Assembly: GCA_002506255.1 (NCBI GenBank)
Contig: DAXF01000062.1
Span: 1-5,998 of the forward strand
DNA from: Methanomassiliicoccaceae archaeon UBA367
Lineage (GTDB): Archaea; Thermoplasmatota; Thermoplasmata; Methanomassiliicoccales; Methanomethylophilaceae
Length of the DNA stretch: 5,998 bases
Direction: 5' to 3'
How positions within the stretch are numbered: position 1 is the stretch's first letter; every line of letters starts with the position of its first letter. The notes below the pieces were generated by a model that saw nothing but the letters and a program-made list of their open reading frames with translations, searched no databases and was not told the origin of the DNA. Below are positions 1 to 4,941 of the stretch, piece by piece. The position numbers and the translations under genes were made by a program.

Positions 1-158
1 GCATAATAGCGGGCGATCCTCCCGCCGCCGCAGACGACCGCTATGTCAACTGTTTCGGCACACCTTCTCAGAACATCGGCCAGTGCGCGTATGTATTCGG
101 AATCATCCTTCTCGGGTATTAAAACAGAACCGCCTACAGAAATGACAACCCTTTCCAA
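1..158 (-). CDS. pyrH: UMP kinase, archaeal type (5' end only, runs off the left edge)
   Basis: Uridylate kinase of the amino-acid-kinase fold, which phosphorylates UMP to UDP with ATP in the cytoplasm for pyrimidine nucleotide synthesis. Only the first 52 or so residues are present. They show the N-terminal nucleotide-binding loop ISVGGSVL (residues 6-13) followed by PEKDD, and then VVCGGGRIARYY (about 41-52). Both match the start of archaeal PyrH proteins as I remember them (for example the Pyrococcus enzyme, which begins with IVFDIGGSVLVPE). The start is taken as TTG at 158-156, which gives MERVVISVGG and has a GGTGG ribosome binding site 5 nt upstream. In-frame GTG (167) and TTG (170) are possible but would add residues not expected in the family, and an in-frame TAA at 179-177 sets the limit. 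It is transcribed divergently from prf1. The rest of the gene is outside the window, so the downstream kinase motifs cannot be checked. Confidence 0.85.
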   Translation of the reverse strand, partial: MERVVISVGGSVLIPEKDDSEYIRALADVLRRCAETVDIAVVCGGGRIARYY

Positions 159-223
159 CAGAACCACCAATATGTTTTATTAGGAAGGGGGCTTACTCAT
201 AAAAAACCATGGGTTGATCTAAA
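159..223. promoter_or_regulatory. Divergent pyrH / prf1 intergenic promoter region
   Basis: This 65-bp gap is the only real intergenic space in the window and must hold promoters for both the leftward pyrH and the rightward translation operon. For prf1, an AT-rich TATA-like box (TTTTATTA, 175-182) sits about 45 nt before the ATG, which would give a leader of about 20 nt. For pyrH, a TTTTTTATGA box on the minus strand (206-197) sits about 40 nt before the TTG. The two boxes lie within about 30 bp of each other, so binding of transcription factor to one could affect the other. The boxes are matched by eye to the archaeal TATA consensus, and no clear BRE is claimed. Just before prf1, GGTTGATCT resembles the GGTGATC type of archaeal ribosome binding site but with an extra base. 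Confidence 0.4.
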
Positions 224-1456
224 ATGGAAGAGGTAGTCTCGGCAGAAAGAGCCAGATATGATTTCAAGAAGACGATGCAGGAAATAGTGGACATAAGGGG
301 AAGAGGTACGGAGCTGATATCGCTCTATGTACCCTCCTCCAAGCAGGTCTTCGATGCAATGGCTTACCTCAGGGATGAGTATTCCCAGTCCTCCAACATA
401 AAATCGAAGACGACGATGAAGAACGTCCAGAGCGCCATCGACTCGATAATGTCTCGCCTCAAGACGTACAAGACCATACCGCCGAACGGCATCGCCATCT
501 TCTGTGGAGAGATACCCAGGGCTGGTGATCAGACGAGGATGGTCCAATTTGTGATCAATCCTCCTGAGGCGATAACCACCTTCCTTTACAGGTGCGATTC
601 CCAGTTCTATCTCGATCCCCTCAAAGGAATGCTGCTGGACAAGAAATCTTACGGCCTAATAGTGATAGACAGGAATGAATGCACCATCGGCCTGCTAACA
701 GGCAGCAGGATAGAGACACTGAAGCATTTCGATTCTCTTATAATGGGAAAGCACCGCCAGGGAGGTCAGTCCTCAGTAAGGTTCGAGAGGCTCATCGAGA
801 TAGCTGCCCATGAGTATTACAAAAAAGTATCGGATTCAGCTACGGACCTTTTCCTCAACAGACCCGGGATGGAAGGGATACTGATCGGAGGTCCCGGTTA
901 CACGAAGGATTACTTTTTCAGAGAGGGCTATCTGCATCATGAGCTGCAGAAGAAGGTCATAGACACATTTGACACAGGCTACACGGACGAGTATGGACTG
1001 AAGGAGCTGGTGGAGAACGCCAAGAGCGCCATACAGGACATGGGGCTCGTCAAGGAGAAGTCACTGGTCCAGAGGCTTTTCGGCGAAATCAGGAAGCAGG
1101 ACGGCGGTTTGTCATCCTACGGCGAGGAAGAGGTCCGTTCTGCGCTCTCCATGGGTGCCGTTGACACTCTTTTGATCTCCGAAAGTCTTAATAAGAGGCG
1201 AATCGAGGTGGAGTGCCACAACGGCCACAGATATGAGGTCACGGTTCCTAACGGAAGGGACGAGAATATTGTGTGCAGGGAGTGCGGCGAAGGTGCCACG
1301 GTTCTCAAGAACGAGGATATAGTCGACGATTTCTTCGAGAAGGCCGAAGCCTTCAATACCCACGTCGATATAATTTCGGCTGATTCGGAGGAAGGGCAGA
1401 TGCTGCTGACCGCCTTCGGCGGCATAGCGGCGATCCTCAGGTACAAGGTGGCATGA
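224..1456 (+). CDS. prf1: Peptide chain release factor aRF1
   Basis: Archaeal class-I release factor, which reads all three stop codons in the ribosomal A site and triggers peptidyl-tRNA hydrolysis. The 410 residues match the usual aRF1 length. Domain 1 carries GTE (28-30), the stop-codon-reading NIKS motif (58-61) and the YxCxxxF motif as YRCDSQF (122-128). The catalytic GGQ loop of domain 2 is intact at 180-182 within HRQGGQSSVRF. Domain 3 contains a mini zinc-ribbon whose visible candidate ligands are Cys331, His335, Cys351 and Cys354; many archaeal homologues use four cysteines, so the first pair here looks altered. The intact NIKS and YxCxxxF motifs suggest recognition of UAA, UAG and UGA alike. 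The ATG at 224 is the first start after the promoter region. The gene is first in an apparent operon, ends in TGA and overlaps argS by 4 nt (ATGA), implying translational coupling. Confidence 0.97.
   Translation: MEEVVSAERARYDFKKTMQEIVDIRGRGTELISLYVPSSKQVFDAMAYLRDEYSQSSNIKSKTTMKNVQSAIDSIMSRLKTYKTIPPNGIAIFCGEIPRAGDQTRMVQFVINPPEAITTFLYRCDSQFYLDPLKGMLLDKKSYGLIVIDRNECTIGLLTGSRIETLKHFDSLIMGKHRQGGQSSVRFERLIEIAAHEYYKKVSDSATDLFLNRPGMEGILIGGPGYTKDYFFREGYLHHELQKKVIDTFDTGYTDEYGLKELVENAKSAIQDMGLVKEKSLVQRLFGEIRKQDGGLSSYGEEEVRSALSMGAVDTLLISESLNKRRIEVECHNGHRYEVTVPNGRDENIVCRECGEGATVLKNEDIVDDFFEKAEAFNTHVDIISADSEEGQMLLTAFGGIAAILRYKVA
1445..1451 (+). promoter_or_regulatory. Ribosome binding site of argS, inside the prf1 3' end
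   Basis: AAGGTGG lies just before two consecutive ATG codons at 1453 and 1456. Only 1 nt separates it from the first ATG but 4 nt from the second, so the second ATG may be the true start. Either choice overlaps the prf1 TGA at 1454-1456. Confidence 0.55.
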
Positions 1457-3177
1457 TGTCCGTTCATGATGATTTCGAGGAAGAGGTAAGGAAGGCCACA
1501 GAGGCCGCCCTTGGGAGGATAGGCGCCGCAGGCGCGGAATACAGGATGGAGAGACCATCCGCAGGCAATGCCGACCTGGCAGTACCTTGCTTCCAGATGT
1601 CCAAATTCTTGAGAAAGGCACCAAATGCGATCGCCGAGGAGATGGCGGCGGCAATAGAGCCGTCCGGCATGATAGCCTCGGTTGATGCGCTGAACGGCTA
1701 TCTCAATTTCACGATGGACTCCGATGTGCTGATGCGCAGGACCATCGACGAGATACTGGAATCCGATGAATGCTACGGGGGCCGCAGCAGCAACGGCATC
1801 AGGGTCAATGTGGAACACACCTCCACGAATCCGACAGGGCCGATACACGTCGGAAGAGCCAGGAACCCGATAATAGGGGACACGCTGGCAAGAGCCATGA
1901 GGCTCAGAGGCTACGACGTGACCACAGAGTATTATGTGAACGATGTGGGGAAGCAGGTCGTCATACTCACATGGGGCGTTAACAACATACCGTCTGAGGA
2001 CGTCGAGAAAGCGGACAGGGAGAAAGCGGACCACGCATTGGTTGCATTCTATCGCGCAGCCAACAGGATGATGGAGTCGGATCCTGAGGTTCAGGAGAAG
2101 ATAGCTGATCTCCTGAGGAGATTCGAGGCAGGGGATTCCAAAGTGATATCTGATGTCAGGGAGACCGCCCAGCGCATGCTCGACGGGCTGAAGGAGACTC
2201 TGGGGAGGATCAACGTCGAATTGGACCTGTACACCTGGGAATCCAGATTCATAGCGGACGGTACTGCCAAGAGTGTGGTGGAGCAGCTAACCGCATCGGA
2301 TTATGCAGGTAAAGAGGATGATGGCGCATGCTATCTCGACCTGAAGGATTTCGGAATCCAGGGCAAGAACACGAAATTCACATTCACAAGGTCTGACGGT
2401 ACAACGCTCTATACGACCAGGGATCTGGCTTACCATCTGGATAAGTTCAAGAGGGCGGACAGGGTCATAGATGTATTGGGGGAGGACCAGAAGCTGGGCA
2501 GCAAGCAGTTGTGCTCAGCCCTGGAGATTCTGGGGTGCGAGAGGAAGCCGGAGGCCCTATTCTATTCCTTTGTTTCGCTGCCTGAGGGAAAAATGTCCAC
2601 CAGGAAAGGAGTGGTCGTCTATCTGGATGACCTGATAGACGAAGCTGTAACCCGGGCATACGAAGAGATCAGATCCCGGCGCACCGATCTAAGCGAGGAG
2701 AGGATGAGGGAGATCGCATCGACCATCGGCGTGGGTGCGATACGGTATAATATCGTAAGGGTCCAGCCGGAGAAGCAGCTGGTATTCAAGTGGGAAGACG
2801 CCCTCAACTTCGACGGCAATAGCGGTCCTTTCCTGCAGTACTCTCATACCAGAGCATGCAGCATGCTCAGGAAGGCAGGGGAATTCAAGGCATCGGCCAA
2901 TTCATCGAAACTCACTGACGAGTATGAGATAGCTTTGATCAAGGTCCTATCCAGATTTGGCTCCGTAATAGAAGAGGCGGCAGAGGAGGGCAGGGTGCAT
3001 ATGATACCCGCATACGGCCATGAGGTGGCCTCAGCCTTCAACCAGTTCTATGCCTCTGTTCCTGTTCTGTCATCGGATGACGAAAGGGATGAGAGACTCA
3101 CCCTTGTGCTCTGCACAAGGATAGTTCTGCGCAATGTGCTAACATGCCTAGGCATGGGTGCTCCGGAGGAGATGTAG
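1453..3177 (+). CDS. argS: Arginyl-tRNA synthetase
   Basis: Class-I aminoacyl-tRNA synthetase that attaches arginine to tRNA-Arg using ATP in the cytoplasm. At 574 residues it is close to the size of other archaeal ArgRS proteins. An N-terminal Add-1-type tRNA-binding domain (about 1-90) precedes the catalytic core. The HIGH signature appears as HVGR (132-135) in NPTGPIHVGRARN. Further family motifs are SDGTTLYTTRDLAY (314-327), GEDQ (343-346), and the KMSK loop as KMSTR (380-384) in the ArgRS-typical KMSTRKG. The DALR anticodon-binding domain follows, marked by QYSHTRA (462-468). The C terminus GAPEEM matches the short APERM-like ending I recall for ArgRS, which supports the TAG at 3175-3177 as the true stop. 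The start may be ATG 1453 or, with better spacing to the ribosome binding site, ATG 1456. It overlaps prf1, and its stop codon directly abuts the start of the next gene in the same frame. Confidence 0.97.
   Translation: MMSVHDDFEEEVRKATEAALGRIGAAGAEYRMERPSAGNADLAVPCFQMSKFLRKAPNAIAEEMAAAIEPSGMIASVDALNGYLNFTMDSDVLMRRTIDEILESDECYGGRSSNGIRVNVEHTSTNPTGPIHVGRARNPIIGDTLARAMRLRGYDVTTEYYVNDVGKQVVILTWGVNNIPSEDVEKADREKADHALVAFYRAANRMMESDPEVQEKIADLLRRFEAGDSKVISDVRETAQRMLDGLKETLGRINVELDLYTWESRFIADGTAKSVVEQLTASDYAGKEDDGACYLDLKDFGIQGKNTKFTFTRSDGTTLYTTRDLAYHLDKFKRADRVIDVLGEDQKLGSKQLCSALEILGCERKPEALFYSFVSLPEGKMSTRKGVVVYLDDLIDEAVTRAYEEIRSRRTDLSEERMREIASTIGVGAIRYNIVRVQPEKQLVFKWEDALNFDGNSGPFLQYSHTRACSMLRKAGEFKASANSSKLTDEYEIALIKVLSRFGSVIEEAAEEGRVHMIPAYGHEVASAFNQFYASVPVLSSDDERDERLTLVLCTRIVLRNVLTCLGMGAPEEM
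3165..3174 (+). promoter_or_regulatory. Strong ribosome binding site for the GNAT gene, inside the argS 3' end
   Basis: GGAGGAGATG closely matches the complement of the archaeal 16S rRNA 3' end. Its GGAGG core ends 8 nt before the ATG at 3178. It overlaps the last argS codons (PEEM) and argues for independent or reinitiated translation of the acetyltransferase rather than a fusion with argS. It also forms part of the small palindrome CTCCGGAG (3161-3168). Confidence 0.7.
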
Positions 3178-3681
3178 ATGGAGATAAGGCCGCTTAAGCT
3201 GAGGGACTTGGAGAAAGTCAGGGACTTGGAGATCTCCTGCATAAGGGAGTATTTCTCGGAGATACTGGAGAACAAATGGGAGGACTTCCCTCAGGAGTGG
3301 AAGGATAACCTGGGATCCACAAGTAAGAAGGCATTCAAGACATATCTCTCGTCCGGTCTCAGCTTCGTGGCGGAGGAGGACGGAGAGGTTGTGGGCTTCG
3401 TATTCGCCCAGATGCTCCATAACGTCTATGATGCAGAGAATATGGTGTGGGTAGATAACATGGGCGTTCATTCATACTTCAGGAGATTGGGCATAGGGTA
3501 CAAGCTTCTGAAGGCAGTGATGGACGAGGGGCATAAACAGGGTGCGAACATCGTGCACAGTGCGATACAGCCTCAGAATAAGCCGTCGATAATGCTGCAC
3601 AAGAAACTGGGCTTCTTCATGGATCGCAGAGAGATCGCTCTCTTCGACATGAATGACTATAACAAGAAGAAGGCACCCTGA
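3178..3681 (+). CDS. GNAT-family N-acetyltransferase (RimI-like, substrate unknown)
   Basis: Acetyl-CoA-dependent acetyltransferase of the GNAT fold, 167 residues, a single domain. It opens with the typical first strand MEIRPLKLRDLE. The strands at about 62-80 (FVAEEDGEVVGFVFA) lead into motif A, VDNMGVHSYFRRLGIGYKLL (92-111), whose RRLGIG (102-107) is the pyrophosphate-binding R/Q-x-x-G-x-G/A loop. The motif B region is QNKPSIMLHKKLGF (133-146). Where RimI and Ard1-type enzymes usually have a tyrosine in LYxKxGF, this protein has His141, so the general acid may differ. The Lys-rich C terminus NKKKAP closes the protein. It is last in the prf1-argS operon and starts directly after the argS TAG (TAGATG), with a strong ribosome binding site. 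The neighbours hint at modification of a translation component, but that is only context; the substrate cannot be read from the sequence. Its 3' end overlaps the convergent lplA gene by 25 bp. Confidence 0.87.
   Translation: MEIRPLKLRDLEKVRDLEISCIREYFSEILENKWEDFPQEWKDNLGSTSKKAFKTYLSSGLSFVAEEDGEVVGFVFAQMLHNVYDAENMVWVDNMGVHSYFRRLGIGYKLLKAVMDEGHKQGANIVHSAIQPQNKPSIMLHKKLGFFMDRREIALFDMNDYNKKKAP
3202..3232 (+). repeat. 13-nt direct repeat near the 5' end of the GNAT gene
   Basis: AGGGACTTGGAGA occurs at 3202-3214 and again at 3220-3232. The period is 18 nt, exactly six codons. It encodes two adjacent copies of an RDLE unit (LRDLEK then VRDLEI) in the first helix of the acetyltransferase. The reading frame is kept. 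It could be a small in-frame duplication or chance codon agreement in a helical repeat. Confidence 0.5.
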
Positions 3682-4310
3682 GGTCTCATCTCAATGGTGC
3701 CGTCGAAGGATGAGAATCCGACGCTGAAAGCTTTGACGACATCCTCCCTTTCAGGGATGTAGCCGAGTATCTCCTCAAGGGATATTGTGGCACTTCTTTT
3801 CTTCAGGGGTATCAGGACAGATTCCATGGTCTCCCGGTCATCTGCGACTATCAGTGTCCCGTGCTGAAGGACACTTCCCCTGAAACGTCTCTGAGCGCTG
3901 CCGGAGATCTTTCTGTTGTCAACAAGCACGTCGTTCACCGGTTTGTACTCACTACGTATATTCATATGTGCCAGAGCGTGAATTATGCAGTTGCAGATCT
4001 TCTTGAAGACATCCTCTCTCGCAGTACCGTCATCACTGAAGACCGCAACATACGTGATCTGGGTTCGATCGGAGAAGATGGCACTGCCACCGCTGGTCCT
4101 TCTCACTATTGCGATGCCGTTCCTCTGGGCGTAATCGAGATCCACGGATTCTTCTGCAACCGAAGATCTTCCCAAGGATACTGCCGGCCTTGTTCTGGAG
4201 TATACGCATACAACGTCAGGGATATCGCCTGAAGAATGGGACCTCAGCAGCAATTCATCGTTCCTGACGCTTTCCTCGGGCTCCAGATATCCAAGGTCAG
4301 AGAACAGCAT
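3657..4310 (-). CDS. lplA: Lipoate-protein ligase A family protein (catalytic domain only)
   Basis: Member of the biotin/lipoate ligase fold, expected to activate lipoate (or octanoate) with ATP and attach it to a lysine of a lipoyl-domain protein such as GcvH or an oxoacid dehydrogenase E2. Visible motifs are RRTSGGSAIFSD (70-81), the counterpart of the RRxSGGGAVxHD loop; NDVLV (126-130); RKISGSAQ (133-140), with the expected catalytic Lys134; and HGTLIV (150-155). Compared with the usual signature, Gly is replaced by Ser76 and His by Ser80. At 217 residues it lacks the C-terminal accessory domain of E. coli LplA. It therefore resembles archaeal bipartite ligases, which need a separate LplB; no lplB is in this window. 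It has no cysteine near the catalytic lysine of the kind used by LipM/LipL octanoyltransferases, so ligase is preferred. ATG 4310 follows the upstream stop by 3 nt. It ends in TAG and overlaps the convergent GNAT gene. Confidence 0.87.
   Translation of the reverse strand: MLFSDLGYLEPEESVRNDELLLRSHSSGDIPDVVCVYSRTRPAVSLGRSSVAEESVDLDYAQRNGIAIVRRTSGGSAIFSDRTQITYVAVFSDDGTAREDVFKKICNCIIHALAHMNIRSEYKPVNDVLVDNRKISGSAQRRFRGSVLQHGTLIVADDRETMESVLIPLKKRSATISLEEILGYIPEREDVVKAFSVGFSSFDGTIEMRPQGAFFLL
3672..3701. terminator. Hairpin in the convergent gene overlap, possible terminator of the leftward operon
   Basis: GGCACC (3672-3677) pairs perfectly with GGTGCC (3696-3701). Inside it, TGAG (3679-3682) pairs with CTCA (3690-3693) around a 7-nt loop. 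On the minus strand the stem is followed by the T-rich run TTCTTCTTGTTATAG (3671-3657), which resembles an intrinsic terminator although the T run is interrupted. On the plus strand no T run follows. The hairpin lies inside the last codons of lplA and spans the GNAT stop codon, so it could also affect mRNA ends of either operon. Confidence 0.35.
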
Positions 4311-4313
4311 GGC

Positions 4314-4928
4314 TCACTTACGCTTATCGCCTTTATCGTACTTCTGGCGTTTGGAGCTGCCGGAAGATGCGATCTCCTTCCTGGCCCTCTTCTCAGCCTC
4401 CATCTCGGTGAAGGTCTTAGCTGGCTGGGTCTTCTTGCCCGGAAGACCGCGCATCCTGAGATACACGACCACGGCGATCACAACAATTACGATTATTATG
4501 AGCAGGTAAGTGCTGCTGTCCTTCCATATCGAATGGGAAACCGATATGTTGTATCCTACAGATGTCACATCGGTCCCGTCGTCCATCTCTATCTGAAGGT
4601 ATTTGTCGCCGGGGGAGCTGAAGGAGAACCTCAGTTCTTTGCTCGCTTTACCGGCCACCCCTCCTTCGGATGCAGGTACGATGACGTCAGCCGTTGCAAG
4701 AACCCTGTCCGGATATTCTTTGACAGTAACTGTGATGGTCTGTTCTGTTGCGCCGTCATTCAAAAGATTAACGATTATCCCTCCGGCGCTCATGTCATCA
4801 AAGGGTATGGACACGCTCACGGGCGGATCGCCGAATGTAACCTCCGCATCCGACCCTTCAGAAAGAGCCAGAGGTACGACCATCAAGGCCATCAGGGCGA
4901 AGAGGACAGAGATCTTCTTGAAATTCAC
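4314..4928 (-). CDS. Small signal-anchored membrane protein of unknown function
   Basis: I do not recognise a family. The 204-residue protein has a clear Sec signal peptide (MNFKKISVLFALMALMVVPL, likely cleaved near SEGSDA at 23-28). An extracellular domain of about 110 residues (29-137) follows, with alternating hydrophobic, beta-rich pattern. It resembles the small Ig-like folds (CARDB/NEW3 type) common on archaeal surfaces, for example LLNDGATEQTITVTVKEY at 54-71. The one N-glycosylation sequon seen is NIS at 127-129. A single transmembrane helix (about 140-157, rich in Ile and Val) leads to a strongly basic cytoplasmic tail of about 45 residues ending KGDKRK, so the topology is N-out, C-in. 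The start is GTG 4928, preceded by GGTG at 4938-4935 with 6 nt spacing; the in-frame TAG at 4934-4932 excludes an earlier start unless UAG is decoded. It lies 13 nt after purP and 3 nt before lplA, so it is probably co-transcribed with both. Confidence 0.83.
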   Translation of the reverse strand: MNFKKISVLFALMALMVVPLALSEGSDAEVTFGDPPVSVSIPFDDMSAGGIIVNLLNDGATEQTITVTVKEYPDRVLATADVIVPASEGGVAGKASKELRFSFSSPGDKYLQIEMDDGTDVTSVGYNISVSHSIWKDSSTYLLIIIVIVVIAVVVYLRMRGLPGKKTQPAKTFTEMEAEKRARKEIASSGSSKRQKYDKGDKRK

Positions 4929-4934
4929 AGACTA

Positions 4935-4938
4935 CACC
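4935..4938 (-). promoter_or_regulatory. Ribosome binding site that supports the GTG start of the membrane protein
   Basis: GGTG on the minus strand lies 6 nt before the GTG start codon at 4928-4926, a normal archaeal spacing. It supports a GTG start immediately ahead of the signal peptide. The same bases form part of an ATG-GTG-TAG triplet series (4940-4932) in the frame of the gene. Confidence 0.5.
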
Positions 4939-4941
4939 ATC

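Noticed and set aside
1112..1654. Minus-strand open frame (180 codons) across the prf1/argS junction
   Set aside because: Antisense to real genes, of low-complexity Ser/Arg/Pro composition and with no family resemblance.
1117..2034. Long minus-strand open frame (305 codons) opposite prf1 and argS
   Set aside because: It lies wholly antisense to two well-supported genes with intact family motifs. Its translation is rich in Arg, Cys, His and Pro with no recognisable domain, as expected of a shadow frame in codon-biased DNA.
3178..3681. The argS-GNAT pair as a proven pyrrolysine-containing fusion protein
   Set aside because: ArgRS ends at a family-typical C terminus, the GNAT has its own strong ribosome binding site, and UAG is common as a stop in this window. 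It is kept only as an observation to check.
3861..4232. Plus-strand open frame (123 codons) inside lplA
   Set aside because: It is antisense to the lplA region that holds the catalytic lysine and signature loop; a shadow frame.
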